Assembly (NCBI RefSeq): GCF_003050865.1
Contig: NZ_QAOK01000013.1
Location: forward strand, 1-64,000
Length of the DNA stretch: 64,000 nt
Direction: 5' to 3'
Source: Nitrosospira multiformis
Lineage (GTDB): Bacteria; Pseudomonadota; Gammaproteobacteria; Burkholderiales; Nitrosomonadaceae
Below are positions 38,698 to 48,381 of the stretch, one piece after another. Both the position numbers and the translations under genes were made by a program. How positions within the stretch are numbered: position 1 is the first letter of the stretch; every line of letters begins with the position of its first letter. Below the pieces are notes generated by a model that searched no databases, was not told where the DNA came from, and saw only the letters and a program-made list of their open reading frames with translations.

Positions 38698-41478
38698 TCA
38701 GCAACCCAGTTTCTGAAGTTGCTCTTTCAGTTTCCCCAATGTCGCACCGAAACTGGCAAGGCGTTCTTTTTCCTGCTCCACCACCTTTGCCGGCGCGCGC
38801 GCCAAAAAATTACTGTTGGCGAGCTTGGCTTGCGCCTTCTCCATTTCCGCCTGGACACGATCAAGCTCTTTGGTCAGCCGCTCACGCTCCGCAGCAATAT
38901 CAATCTCGATTTTCAGCATCAGTCTGAATTCACCCACGATCGCCACCGGTGCTTCGGCGGGGGGCAGATTCTGTTCGATTTCGACATCCGATAATTTGGC
39001 CAGCGCCTTCAGATAGGGAGAAAAGCTGGCGAGTGTTTTTCCGTCGCCTGCAGCCAGAAGCGGTACCCTCGATGCCGGGGAAAGGTTCATTTCACCCCGC
39101 AGTGTGCGGCAGGCGTTGATCATTTCCTTGAGCGCAGCGATATTCCCGGTCGCGGCTTCATCGAATTTGGAGGGATCGGCTTCAGGATAAGGCTGCAACA
39201 TGATGCTCGCCCCTTGCTTGCCAGCGAGCGGAGCCACGCTTTGCCACAGCTCTTCGGTAATAAATGGAATGAGGGGGTGGGCGAGTCTTAAAGCCGTTTC
39301 CAGGACACGAGCCAGGATGCGGCGGGTAGTGCGCTGTACCACTTCGTTGCCGGAATTCAGCTGTACCTTGGCGAACTCCAGATACCAGTCGCAATACTCA
39401 TCCCAGACGAATTCGTAGATTTCGCGGGCTGCCATGTCAAAACGGTAATCCTGATAAGCCTGCGCGACCGCGGTTTCCGCCTGTTGCAGCCGGCTGATGA
39501 TCCAGCGGTCGGCATCCGAATATTCCAGAGGCGCCGATTCCGCCAGACCGGTATCTTTGCCCTCGCAATTCATCAGCACGTAGCGCGCCGCATTCCAGAG
39601 CTTGTTGCAGAAATTCCGGTAGCCTTCGCAGCGCTGCATATCGAACTTGATGTCGCGGCCGTGAGAGGCGAGGCTGGCAAAAGTAAAGCGCAGCGCGTCT
39701 GCGCCGAACGCCGCGATTCCCTCCGGAAACTGCTTACGCGTGGTTTTTTCGATAGATTCGGCCTGCCGCGGGTTCATTAGGCCGCTGGTGCGCTTAGCGA
39801 TCAGATCCGGCAGTGCAATGCCGTCGATAAGATCCAGTGGGTCCAGCACATTGCCTCTGGATTTGCTCATCTTATGCCCTTCCGCATCGCGGATGAGGCC
39901 GGTGATATATACCTCCCGGAAAGGCACTTTGCCGGTGAAATGCAGGGACATCATCACCATGCGCGCTACCCAGAAAAAAATGATGTCGAAGCCGGTAACC
40001 AGAACCGAGGTCGGCAGAAATGTTTCAAGCTCCGGTGTTTTTTCCGGCCAACCCAACGTGGAGAATGGCCACAGTGCGGATGAAAACCAGGTATCCAGCA
40101 CATCCTCGTCCTGCACCAGCTTGCGCCCGTCCGCCAGCTGTTGCGCTTCCTCCAGGCTGTGCGCGACAAAGATGTTATTGTCCTCGTCATACCATGCGGG
40201 AATCCGATGGCCCCACCATAATTGGCGGGAAATACACCAGTCCTGGATATTTTCGAGCCACTGGTCATATACGTGTGTCCAGTTTTCCGGAATGAATTTC
40301 ACTTCCCCGCTCGCCACCGCCTCCAGGCCCTGCCTCGCCAGCCCGTTCATGCTGACATACCATTGATCGGTAAGCATCGGTTCAACGACAGCCTGGGTGC
40401 GATCACCGCGCGGCACCATCAGCTTGTGCGGTTTTGTTTCAACCAGCAGATTCTGTCCTTCCAGATCGGCGACAATTTTCCTGCGGGCCGCAAAACGATC
40501 CAATCCCTGATACTCGGCGGGCGCCAGGTCATTGATCTTTCCATCCAAGGTAAGAATACCGAGCGGAACGAGTTTGTGCCGCTGTCCTATCTGGTAGTCG
40601 TTGAAATCGTGCGCGGGAGTGATCTTGACGCACCCCGTGCCGAATGCCGGGTCGACATAGGCGTCTGCGATGATGGGTATGCTGCGCTCGCATAATGGCA
40701 GGCGGACGTGGCGGCCGATCAGATGCCGGTAGCGCTCATCGTCGGGATGCACGGCTACCGCCATATCGCCCAGCATGGTTTCCGGGCGGGTAGTGGCAAT
40801 AATCAGTCCTTCCGGTTTTGCCCCATCCTGATTCCCTCCGGCATCCTTTTCGAAGGGATAAAGAATATGCCAGAGCGATCCTTCTTCTTCTACCGATACC
40901 ACTTCGAGGTCGGAAACGGCAGTTTGCAGCACAGGGTCCCAGTTCACCAAACGTTCCCCGCGGTAAATGAGGCCTTCGCGATAAAGCCGCACGAAAACTT
41001 CAGTCACGGCGCGGGAGAGCCCTTCATCCATAGTGAAGCGTTCCCGCGACCAGTCGCAGGAGGCGCCCATACGGCGCATCTGGCGGCTGATGGTGGAGCC
41101 GGATTCCTCTTTCCATTCCCACACGCGGGCGAGAAACGCTTCACGTCCCAGAGTGCGCCGGTCAATGTTCTGCTGATCCAGTTGGCGTTCCACCACGATC
41201 TGGGTGGCAATTCCGGCGTGGTCGGTGCCCGGCTGCCATAATGTGTTATCTCCACGCATGCGGTGATAACGCGTCAGCGCATCCATCAAGGTATGTTGAA
41301 AGGCATGTCCCATGTGCAGCGTGCCGGTTACGTTGGGCGGCGGCAGCATGATGCAGTATGCAGGGGCTTGATTACCAGCAGTCCCCGTCGGTCCAGGCCG
41401 GAAATGGCCCTCGGCCTCCCAGCGCGAATACCAGCGGCATTCGATAGTCCGGGGATCAAAGCTTTTTTCGAGTTCCAT
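38698..41478 (-). CDS. valS: Valyl-tRNA synthetase
   Basis: About 926 residues, class I synthetase charging tRNA-Val. Seen: HIGH-type motif HMGH (55-58, in [15 protein letters not shown]), the CP1 editing domain, KMSKS in [17 protein letters not shown] (about 535), the anticodon domain, and a C-terminal coiled-coil arm ([30 protein letters not shown]). ATG 41478 ([13 protein letters not shown]) matches the family start; the frame reaches 41508 without support. Lies upstream of adk on the same strand, with 110 bases between. Confidence 0.96.
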   Translation of the reverse strand: MELEKSFDPRTIECRWYSRWEAEGHFRPGPTGTAGNQAPAYCIMLPPPNVTGTLHMGHAFQHTLMDALTRYHRMRGDNTLWQPGTDHAGIATQIVVERQLDQQNIDRRTLGREAFLARVWEWKEESGSTISRQMRRMGASCDWSRERFTMDEGLSRAVTEVFVRLYREGLIYRGERLVNWDPVLQTAVSDLEVVSVEEEGSLWHILYPFEKDAGGNQDGAKPEGLIIATTRPETMLGDMAVAVHPDDERYRHLIGRHVRLPLCERSIPIIADAYVDPAFGTGCVKITPAHDFNDYQIGQRHKLVPLGILTLDGKINDLAPAEYQGLDRFAARRKIVADLEGQNLLVETKPHKLMVPRGDRTQAVVEPMLTDQWYVSMNGLARQGLEAVASGEVKFIPENWTHVYDQWLENIQDWCISRQLWWGHRIPAWYDEDNNIFVAHSLEEAQQLADGRKLVQDEDVLDTWFSSALWPFSTLGWPEKTPELETFLPTSVLVTGFDIIFFWVARMVMMSLHFTGKVPFREVYITGLIRDAEGHKMSKSRGNVLDPLDLIDGIALPDLIAKRTSGLMNPRQAESIEKTTRKQFPEGIAAFGADALRFTFASLASHGRDIKFDMQRCEGYRNFCNKLWNAARYVLMNCEGKDTGLAESAPLEYSDADRWIISRLQQAETAVAQAYQDYRFDMAAREIYEFVWDEYCDWYLEFAKVQLNSGNEVVQRTTRRILARVLETALRLAHPLIPFITEELWQSVAPLAGKQGASIMLQPYPEADPSKFDEAATGNIAALKEMINACRTLRGEMNLSPASRVPLLAAGDGKTLASFSPYLKALAKLSDVEIEQNLPPAEAPVAIVGEFRLMLKIEIDIAAERERLTKELDRVQAEMEKAQAKLANSNFLARAPAKVVEQEKERLASFGATLGKLKEQLQKLGC

Positions 41479-42011
41479 ACTGTCGATCGTTTGGCGGAAA
41501 ACCCGCAATTATAACGGAAGGCGCAAGGTCCGGCAGCGCAGCTCTCCCTCTTAACTGTGCCCCCATCTTGTCCGGTCAGGAGCATTCCGTGAAAGCATTG
41601 GGAATCTGTCCCGCCATCCCTATTGATCCAGCCAGAAAATACTATGGATCTCGTCATTCCGGGTCTGAGCGGGAATCCAGCCAAACCGGAAGCCAGCCCA
41701 ATCAATAATGGCGTGCTTTGAACGTCACTGGAACGTAGATTCCGATCAAGGTTTTCCCCGATTGGCGTGGACAGGTCTGTTGATAACTCACCAAACCCGT
41801 GTCTCAGCTTGAGTTTTCATTACTGCTCAAAACACAGCGCTTTGCCCTGACTGGATAGACCGATCGGCTCATATATTTTTTGCCTGACAGATTTTAAGCT
41901 GGATTGTTGTAATGGCAGGTGAGAGTCATGTGGCGCGAAGAGGAGCGTTGCCAGCATGTTTCATCAAATCGGGAAGCCTCGCATCTCTGAAAACCATTTA
42001 CTGGAGAGAGA
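41479..42011. other. 533-base intergenic region between valS and the HAF-repeat gene
   Basis: Divergent promoter region. It holds the second copy of the dispersed repeat (41650-41750). The SD of the HAF gene (CTGGAGAGAG) is at its right end. I see no coding frame of interest and cannot name promoter hexamers with confidence. Confidence 0.5.
41650..41750 (+). repeat. Dispersed ~100-bp repeat, copy 2
   Basis: Begins CTCGTCATTCCGGG, then GGGAATCCAG, CCAAACCGGAA, an AATAATGGCGTG block and CTTTGAACGTCACTGGAA. Block order and spacing match copy 1 (25779-25883) read on the other strand; this copy lacks the perfect terminal hairpin and looks more decayed. Confidence 0.78.
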
Positions 42012-43121
42012 ATGATGAAAATGACCAGTAATTCCAGAATGCAGAGCTTGATCCCGCTGTTGGCCTTAAGTACCGGATTGTGCTTTGTTTTCCCTGCCTT
42101 TGCACAGCTACAATGTTTATACATTCTGGACCTCAACAGCAACCGACTGATCACTCTTGTGCCGAGTGGAATGACTGGTAACGCTACTGGCATCAATAAC
42201 GTTGGCCAGGTGGCGGGGTACACCGCCAAGGAATATCGGCACGCTTTCATCACCGGTCCCAACGGCGCTGGCAGAACCGATCTCAAGACGCTGGGTGGTG
42301 GTTCCAGCGTAACCTTTGGCATTAATGATGCCGGGCAGGTGGTAGGGTACTCGCAGACAGCCACAGGTAATTTGCATGCATTTATTACCGGGCCTAACGG
42401 TGTGGGCATGACAGACCTGGGGACGCTGGGAGAACATGCCAGTTACGCCACCAGCATCAATAATGCTGGCCAGGTGGCGGGGTACACCGTCAAGGAGTAT
42501 CGGCACGCTTTCATCACCGGTCCCAATGGCGTGGGTATGACCCACCTGGGAAGCCTGCCGGATGGACTCACAACTGTTGCTCACGATATCAATGATGCGG
42601 GGCAGGTGGTTGGGAGAGGCGTGAGGCACGCTTTCATCACTGGCCCCAATGGCGTAGGGATGACCGATCTCGGGACGCTTGGTGGAGACTCCAGTGTCGC
42701 CTATGGCATCAATGATGCCGGGCAGGCGGTGGGAGATTCCAGCACGGCTGCTGGTTATACGCACGCTTTCATCACCGGCCCCAATGGCGTGGGGATGACC
42801 GATCTCGGGACGCTGGGTGGAGGTTACAGTATCGCCACTGACATCAACGATGCCGGACAGGTGGTGGGATGGTCCACCATGGCTACCGGTGATGAGCATG
42901 CCTTTATCACCGGTCCCAATGGCGTAGGCATGACAGACCTCAATTCACTGACCTGGTTGCCGCCGGGATATGTTATAACGGGCGCCATCAGCATCAATAA
43001 CGCGGGACAGGTGATCGTTATTGCCAATATTCCCAAACCCAACGCCTATATGCTGATATTCGCGGGCCTGGGCCTGGTCGGGTTTCTGGTATGGTGGCAG
43101 AAGTCGGGAAGCAAAGCCTAG
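42012..43121 (+). CDS. Secreted HAF-repeat protein with PEP-CTERM-like sorting tail
   Basis: 369 residues: signal peptide (LIPLLALSTGLCFVFPAFA), six HAF repeats of about 45 residues (HAFITGPNGVGMTDLGTLGG, then GINDAGQVVGY), and a C-terminal sorting-type tail: IPKPNAYMLIFAGLGLVGFLVWWQKSGSKA-like order of Pro-rich motif, hydrophobic helix and basic end. PEP-CTERM proteins are cut and anchored by exosortase; here the motif is PKP rather than PEP. HAF repeats form a beta-propeller-like extracellular fold of unknown function. No exosortase gene in the window. ATG 42012 follows GGAGAGAG. Confidence 0.88.
   Translation: MMKMTSNSRMQSLIPLLALSTGLCFVFPAFAQLQCLYILDLNSNRLITLVPSGMTGNATGINNVGQVAGYTAKEYRHAFITGPNGAGRTDLKTLGGGSSVTFGINDAGQVVGYSQTATGNLHAFITGPNGVGMTDLGTLGEHASYATSINNAGQVAGYTVKEYRHAFITGPNGVGMTHLGSLPDGLTTVAHDINDAGQVVGRGVRHAFITGPNGVGMTDLGTLGGDSSVAYGINDAGQAVGDSSTAAGYTHAFITGPNGVGMTDLGTLGGGYSIATDINDAGQVVGWSTMATGDEHAFITGPNGVGMTDLNSLTWLPPGYVITGAISINNAGQVIVIANIPKPNAYMLIFAGLGLVGFLVWWQKSGSKA
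42155..42990 (+). repeat. Six ~135-bp coding repeats of the HAF gene
   Basis: The block TTCATCACCGGTCCCAATGG and variants recurs at about 42245, 42381, 42509, 42632, 42767 and 42903, so spacing is 123 to 136 bases. Units 4 to 6 are closest to each other at DNA level. Recombination between units could change the copy number in frame. Confidence 0.9.
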
Positions 43122-43202
43122 TACCGATGTGCCGCCGCTGATCCTGCTCATTTCCAGGTCAAGCACGACGGGCCGGAATGGACGCCTGCTCCACTATCGC
43201 TT

Positions 43203-43610
43203 TCAAAGACCGAACAGGCGCGATTTCAGGGTCTGTATCAGTGCCGTGCGTGCATTCGGATTCAAGGCGGTGCCGGTTTCATTCAGCGCCTCATCCAGAA
43301 TTTTCTCCAGCAGTACGGTTATATCGGTAGGGGAAAGTGTCGAGGGCGTGGAATGCATGACTTCCGTGAGGGTGGGTATGCTGGTACCGGACGGGGACTG
43401 CCTGGCGGCGACCTCTGTGAGGGTGGGGATATTGTCTGCCCGTGCCTGCTTCGTCGCGGTTCCGGACAAACGGGATGAGCCGGCGGTCAAGTGGCTATCG
43501 TTTTCAGTCAGTGGCGTGGATGATATGTCCTGGTGCCTGCTCAGCAGTATTTCCAGTTTGTGCAGAATTTCGTCATATTCACCCTGCGAAGCTTTTTTGC
43601 TGTTTCTCAT
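43203..43610 (-). CDS. Uncharacterised protein with IPTLTEV repeats
   Basis: 135 residues, no signal peptide or membrane helix. Notable is a short motif present twice, NIPTLTEVAA and SIPTLTEVMH, about 22 residues apart in a Ser/Thr-rich linker, between a helical N-terminus (EYDEILHKLEILLSRHQ) and a helical C-terminus (ITVLLEKILDEALNE, ALIQTLKSRLFGL). Similar (V/I)PxLTEVV-type motifs occur in small proteins near holC in other betaproteobacteria (recollection, not checked). It lies after pepA-holC on the same strand, 77 bases from holC. Possible polymerase- or replisome-linked peptide ligand; function unknown. Confidence 0.75.
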   Translation of the reverse strand: MRNSKKASQGEYDEILHKLEILLSRHQDISSTPLTENDSHLTAGSSRLSGTATKQARADNIPTLTEVAARQSPSGTSIPTLTEVMHSTPSTLSPTDITVLLEKILDEALNETGTALNPNARTALIQTLKSRLFGL

Positions 43611-43687
43611 TGAAATGCCGGCTGGTAAAGGGAGGTGGCGGAATCCCGGGAATTGATGCCTGTGGCGTGATTTGATGAGCCGCCAGG

Positions 43688-44110
43688 CTATACGGAGCTC
43701 AGGCGATGATGCCGTATTTCGTAGCCACGGTCCTGATAGAACCGGTAGCGTTTCCTTGCCGCCCGGGTATCTTCATCCGTGTTGCCGGCAATTTCAATCA
43801 GTCGCCGGAAGCGGCTGAAGAAAGGGGGATTCTCAGGACCCAGGTTGAGCAATACATCATCGTGCGGCGGATTCCTTCCACTATCGCTGAGTATTACCGG
43901 CGTGAACTCAGCCAGCTTGTCGCCTGCCTTGCAGTGTGGAATAAAATCAATCGCAGAGAAAGTCCATAGCAATTTATCGATCTGCTCGACTGTAGTCATG
44001 TCAGGCGCGTAAATCATGACCTTGAATCCTTTCCGCGCTGCTGTTGCAACCAGACGGCAGGCGGTATGGAGCCGGTCCCCCTCGCCCGAGTAGAAGTCGA
44101 TTTCCGTCAT
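43688..44110 (-). CDS. holC: DNA polymerase III chi subunit
   Basis: 140 residues (E. coli 147). Chi joins the clamp loader to SSB. Seen: N-terminal IDFYSGEGDRLHTACRLVATAARKGFKVMIYA, central LLWTFSAIDFIPHC and the C-terminal GNTDEDTRAARKRYRFYQDRGYEIRHH block of the family. The start ATG overlaps the pepA stop by four bases (ATGA), the common betaproteobacterial pepA-holC arrangement, so the two are translationally coupled. Confidence 0.93.
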   Translation of the reverse strand: MTEIDFYSGEGDRLHTACRLVATAARKGFKVMIYAPDMTTVEQIDKLLWTFSAIDFIPHCKAGDKLAEFTPVILSDSGRNPPHDDVLLNLGPENPPFFSRFRRLIEIAGNTDEDTRAARKRYRFYQDRGYEIRHHRLSSV

Positions 44111-45663
44111 TCCTTCGATTTGCGCCGGCCCTTGCGGCTGCCGGTCTCGCCGGTGTTACCGGATTGTCTGGTAGTCCGGCTGATCAGAAACTGGGTGAGC
44201 AGCGGTACCGGGCGGCCGGTCGCGCCTTTTTCCTTGCCGGATTTCCAGCCCGTGCCGGCTATGTCGAGATGCGCCCAGCGATATTTTTTGGTGAACCGCG
44301 ACAGGAAGCAGGCGGCGGTAATGGTGCCCGCAGCACGGCCTCCGATATTGGCTATATCGGCGAAATTACTTTTCAGTTGCTCCTGATATTCGTCGAACAG
44401 CGGCAGGCGCCAGGCGCGATCCCCCGCGCGCTCCGAGGCGTCCAGCAGTTCCCGGGCCAGTTCGTCATCATTGCTCAACAGGCCCGAGGCAACGTGACCG
44501 AGCGCTATGACACAGGCGCCGGTGAGCGTGGCAACATCGATTACCGCTTCCGGTTCGTAGCGTTCGGTGTAGGCCAGCGCATCGCACAGGATCAGCCTGC
44601 CTTCGGCATCCGTATTGAGAATTTCTATGGTTTGTCCCGACATGCTCGTGACGACGTCGCCAGGTTTGGTGGCATTGCCGCCGGGCATGTTTTCGGTGGC
44701 TGGAATAATGCCGACCACACTGACTGGAAGGCCCATTTTTGCAACAGCGTGAATGGTGCCCAGTACGGTGGCGGCCCCGCACATGTCGTACTTCATTTCA
44801 TCCATTTCCGCCGCTGGCTTGAGGGAAATGCCGCCCGTATCGAAGGTGACACCTTTTCCTACCAGCACAACAGGTTTTCCCTTCTTCGCCCCACCCCAAT
44901 ATTCCAGAGCAATCAGCTTGGGAGGCTGGCGGCTACCGCGAGCCACGGCCAGCAATGCGCCCATGCCAAGATTCTCCATATCCTTTTGCTCCAGCACCGT
45001 CACCTTGAGCTTATAGGTCTTGGCCATATCCATGGCCTGCTCCGCAAGATAGGTAGGGGTGCAGATATTAGGCGCAAGATTGCCCAGATCCTTGGCCAGG
45101 CTCATGCCATCGGCCACGGCCAGTCCTTGCTGCAGAGCCTCCTCACTGGCGGCCTGTTCCTCTCCGGTGAGCGGCTTGATGACACCGAGGGTAATTTTGT
45201 GCAGCTTCGGTTCGGCTTCCTCGACCTTGCTTTTCAGCCGGTCGAAGCGGTACATGCTCTCCAGTCCGCCGACTGCGATTTGCAGGACTTTCCAGGAGAG
45301 ATCGCGGTTTTTTACGGGCGCTTCCAGCAGAAACAGGGTGGCATCGGCAGCGCTGGTGTCAGATAGCGCCTTGAACACTGCCCGTACTGCATCGCGGTAT
45401 CCCTTGTCGCCGAGTTCCTGCTCTTTGCCGAGCCCCACCAGTAATACGCGCTCGCAGGCGCTGTTGGGCACGTTATGGAGCATCAGCGTCGAGCCTGCTT
45501 TGCCCTTCATATCTCCCCGGCCCAGGATGCCGGTAATGTAGCCGTTTGCGGATTTATCCAGGGCTTCGGCAGCAGGGGTTAATTTTTGTTGTTCGAAAAT
45601 GCCTGCAACCACACAGGCACTGCGCTGTTTCTCGGGTGTTCCGTTCTTTATATTAAATTTCAC
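44107..45663 (-). CDS. pepA: Leucyl aminopeptidase (M17)
   Basis: 518 residues, family length about 500. Cytosolic hexameric two-metal aminopeptidase; in enterics it also binds DNA for XerCD recombination at cer, and a xerD gene lies close by here, though on the other strand. Seen: GKGVTFDTGGISLKP with the metal-binding Lys/Asp, NTDAEGRLILCDALAY (about 350), and AGTITAACFLSRF. First gene of the pepA-holC pair. Confidence 0.95.
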   Translation of the reverse strand: MKFNIKNGTPEKQRSACVVAGIFEQQKLTPAAEALDKSANGYITGILGRGDMKGKAGSTLMLHNVPNSACERVLLVGLGKEQELGDKGYRDAVRAVFKALSDTSAADATLFLLEAPVKNRDLSWKVLQIAVGGLESMYRFDRLKSKVEEAEPKLHKITLGVIKPLTGEEQAASEEALQQGLAVADGMSLAKDLGNLAPNICTPTYLAEQAMDMAKTYKLKVTVLEQKDMENLGMGALLAVARGSRQPPKLIALEYWGGAKKGKPVVLVGKGVTFDTGGISLKPAAEMDEMKYDMCGAATVLGTIHAVAKMGLPVSVVGIIPATENMPGGNATKPGDVVTSMSGQTIEILNTDAEGRLILCDALAYTERYEPEAVIDVATLTGACVIALGHVASGLLSNDDELARELLDASERAGDRAWRLPLFDEYQEQLKSNFADIANIGGRAAGTITAACFLSRFTKKYRWAHLDIAGTGWKSGKEKGATGRPVPLLTQFLISRTTRQSGNTGETGSRKGRRKSKE

Positions 45664-45864
45664 AGCTTGCTCCTCGATTCAAGGCTTGCGGGCAGATTGT
45701 TCAAACCGGATAATGCTTCGATTATCGCCGGACTATTCGCATAAAGTCAAAGCAGATACACGCCGTTTCAAAAAATCTCGTAATAGAATTCCTGTTCACC
45801 CTGCAATGCGGCTGTAACGGTGAGCGGCAGTGCCGGAGTTGTCAGAGCGATGGGGGAGGAATGG

Positions 45865-46368
45865 ATGATCAGACAGAAGTCGATACGGCGGGTGAAGCCC
45901 CCAGAAGATTATCAGGCCAAGCTTGCCACACCGTTTGCCGTGCTCGGCCTTCGCACGGACGAAGACTGGCTGACAGATATAGAATATCTGCCGCCGGATA
46001 CGCCCACTCTCGCTCCGCAAAATCCTCTCGCCATGGAAGTATGTAATCAATTACAGGCATACCTTGCCGATCCTGGTTTCGCGTTCGATTTGTCATTGCA
46101 CGTTGGCGGAACGATTCACCAGCGTCGTGTCTGGCAAGCCATCCAGGATATTCCGGCTGGCGCGACGCGCAGTTATGCCGCTATCGCAATGGAACTGCAT
46201 TCCGCCCCGCGCGCAGTAGGCCAGGCCTGCGGAGCCAACCGGTTGCCCATCGTTATTCCCTGTCATCGTGTTATCGCCAAAAGCGGGAGCCTTGGAGGAT
46301 TCATGAACGCCAGCGATGGATTGCCGCTCGCCATTAAGCGCTGGCTATTGCAGCATGAGGGTATCTGA
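45865..46368 (+). CDS. Methylated-DNA-protein cysteine methyltransferase (Ogt type)
   Basis: 167 residues. Removes O6-alkyl groups from guanine by suicide transfer to Cys. Seen: the DNA-binding helix block YAAIAMELHSAPRAVGQACGANRLP and the acceptor IPCHRVIAKSGSLGGF. The N-terminal region is short and divergent, as in atypical Ogt/Ada C-terminal proteins. ATG 45865 is chosen by SD GGGGGAGG six bases ahead; in-frame starts at 45850 and 45820 are less well placed. Overlaps xerD by 14 bases, so the two are probably co-transcribed. Confidence 0.92.
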   Translation: MIRQKSIRRVKPPEDYQAKLATPFAVLGLRTDEDWLTDIEYLPPDTPTLAPQNPLAMEVCNQLQAYLADPGFAFDLSLHVGGTIHQRRVWQAIQDIPAGATRSYAAIAMELHSAPRAVGQACGANRLPIVIPCHRVIAKSGSLGGFMNASDGLPLAIKRWLLQHEGI

Positions 46369-47266
46369 GCAGGACGCGGAACTGCTCGACGAATTCTGCG
46401 ATGCGCTGTGGCTGGAAGATGGGCTCTCGCGCAATACAATGGAGAGCTATCGCAGCGATCTGGAGCAGTTCGGTGATTGGTTCGCCCGACAGAAGCCGGG
46501 CGATAGCAGTTTCCTGACGGTCACGCATTCCGATCTGCTGGGATTCATGACGGGGAGGTTTTCCGCTGGAATCAAGGCCAGCACCACCAGCCGCGAGCTC
46601 TCGAGCCTAAAGCGGTTTTACCGCTTTCTGTTGCGCCAGGGAAAGATCAATGCAGATCCCACCCTCAACATCGATACACCCAGGGTTCCTCGCAGTCTGC
46701 CGGTGAGCTTGACCGAGACTGACGTGGAAGCCCTCCTTGGCGCACCCGCTGTGAACCTTCCGTTGGGATTGCGGGATCGCGCCATGCTCGAGGTGCTCTA
46801 TGCCAGCGGCCTCCGGGTTTCAGAGCTTGTAAGCCTGGAAAGCGGGCAGATCAGCCTGGACATGGGCGTGGTGCGCATCATGGGGAAGGGCGGAAAAGAG
46901 CGCCTGACGCCGCTGGGGGAAGAGGCGCTGGAATGGGTGATCCGCTACCTCAAGGAAATCCGCCCTGCCCTGCTGGATGGAAAATCAAGTAATGCGCTGT
47001 TCGTCACTTACCGCGGCGCAGGCATGACTCGTCAGGCTTTCTGGTATCTGATTAAACGCTATGCGCGGCAGGCCGGTATCACGAAGCCGTTGTCGCCGCA
47101 TGGATTGCGTCATGCCTTTGCGACTCATCTGCTCAATCATGGTGCTGATCTGCGTGTGGTGCAACTGCTGCTCGGCCATGCGGATATTTCAACCACACAG
47201 ATATACACTCATGTCGCACGCGAAAGATTGAAAAGAATCCACCAAATGCATCATCCGAGAGGGTGA
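46355..47266 (+). CDS. xerD: Tyrosine recombinase XerD
   Basis: 303 residues. Resolves chromosome dimers at dif with XerC. Seen: N-terminal SAM-like core-binding domain (LSRNTMESYRSDLEQF), catalytic Arg in LYASGLRVSELVSL (about 150), HGLRHAFATHLLNHGADLRVVQLLLGHADISTTQIYTHV with His/Arg (about 248-251), His (about 271) and nucleophile Tyr (about 280). ATG 46355 matches the family N-terminus; the longer frame back to 46316 would overlap more of the alkyltransferase gene. XerD rather than XerC by overall resemblance. Confidence 0.94.
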   Translation: MRVSEQDAELLDEFCDALWLEDGLSRNTMESYRSDLEQFGDWFARQKPGDSSFLTVTHSDLLGFMTGRFSAGIKASTTSRELSSLKRFYRFLLRQGKINADPTLNIDTPRVPRSLPVSLTETDVEALLGAPAVNLPLGLRDRAMLEVLYASGLRVSELVSLESGQISLDMGVVRIMGKGGKERLTPLGEEALEWVIRYLKEIRPALLDGKSSNALFVTYRGAGMTRQAFWYLIKRYARQAGITKPLSPHGLRHAFATHLLNHGADLRVVQLLLGHADISTTQIYTHVARERLKRIHQMHHPRG

Positions 47267-47509
47267 GGCAAAATTTTACGGGCCGGAATCCCGATCGAAG
47301 AAAATCGTTTTCCCCTCCACAAGAAACAAACCATGCCGACGTAGGGTGACCTCAGTCAGCCCAGATCGCCAGTCGGCAAGCGGTTGATGCTCAAGAGTGA
47401 ATTGCATCTGCCGTTGAATATGCCTGCAACTCTGCTAAAGTCTAAGGAACCGCTGAAGAGCGATAGCAGGAGTTCTCAAGCAATAATTCCCCACAAAACA
47501 GGAGAAGTC

Positions 47510-48187
47510 ATGCGTAATCAATTATCGGTTATTTCAATAGCAATAGTCCTGGCATTGGGTGGCTGCGCAAGCTCACCCGAAATCCAGAGCACCAGAACGA
47601 GAGACACTGCCATCGGCGCGGGCATCGGTGCTGGTACAGGCGCATTGATCGGAGCAATTGCGGGTAAGGGGAAAGGCGCGGCAATCGGTGCAGCGGCCGG
47701 GGCTGGCCTCGGTGCCATCGCCGGAAACGTTTGGTCCCGGAGAATGGAAGAGCAGAAACAGGAAATGGAGCAGGCCACAGCGGGAACAGGAGTACAAGTT
47801 GTAAAAACTCCGGATAACAGACTGAAACTGGATATTCCCAGCGATATTTCATTTGATGCCGGCCGTGCAGGCATCAGGCCGAACTTCAAGCCGGTACTGG
47901 ATAGTTTTGCCACCGGCCTGAACAATAATCCTGCTACAGTGGTGACCATTATCGGCCATACGGACAGCTCTGGCAGCGATGCGATCAATAATCCCCTCTC
48001 CGTGAACCGGGCGGCCAGCACGCGGGATTATCTGGTGAGTCGAGGGGTTTCTCCAAACCGCATAAGGATTGATGGTCGCGGCTCCCGGGAGCCTATTGTC
48101 GCCAATGACACACCTCAGAACAGGGCAAGGAATCGGCGGGTTGAAATCTACGTTGCCGAACCGCAAGAGGCTTCCCAGCAATATTGA
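47510..48187 (+). CDS. OmpA-family lipoprotein with glycine-zipper domain (YiaD-like)
   Basis: 225 residues: signal peptide and lipobox LGGC (C19), a glycine-rich double-zipper segment (GAGIGAGTGALIGAIAGKGKGAAIGAAAGAGLGAIAG, about 33-72), then a peptidoglycan-binding OmpA domain (NPATVVTIIGHTDSSGSDAINNPLSVNRAASTRDYL and RIRIDGRGSREPIVANDTPQNRARNRRVEIYV). Anchors the outer membrane to the wall. ATG 47510 has SD CAGGAGAAG; the open frame upstream to 47384 is not translated. Single gene. Confidence 0.94.
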   Translation: MRNQLSVISIAIVLALGGCASSPEIQSTRTRDTAIGAGIGAGTGALIGAIAGKGKGAAIGAAAGAGLGAIAGNVWSRRMEEQKQEMEQATAGTGVQVVKTPDNRLKLDIPSDISFDAGRAGIRPNFKPVLDSFATGLNNNPATVVTIIGHTDSSGSDAINNPLSVNRAASTRDYLVSRGVSPNRIRIDGRGSREPIVANDTPQNRARNRRVEIYVAEPQEASQQY

Positions 48188-48381
48188 GTCAGGATTATTC
48201 AGGAAGCGTAAACATTTTGCAGCAATGCGTCCTCTCGGGGAGGACGCGTGCCGCCCGGGGAGCCTGGAGGAGCCGACGGAAGCACTCATATGCCTGGAAG
48301 CAGGTGTTCCCCCAGTGTGGGATAGAAGCTTGCAGCCTGTAATTGCCGTCTTGCCATCGGGCGGCAGCGCGGCCATGCTCG

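Noticed and set aside
42155-42990. CRISPR array suspected from regularly spaced repeats
   Set aside because: The repeats are in-frame HAF protein units with conserved, not unique, spacers.
44044-45366. 440-codon plus-strand open frame
   Set aside because: Lies antisense to pepA, no ribosome site, low-complexity Arg/Gly-rich product; a shadow of a GC-biased gene.
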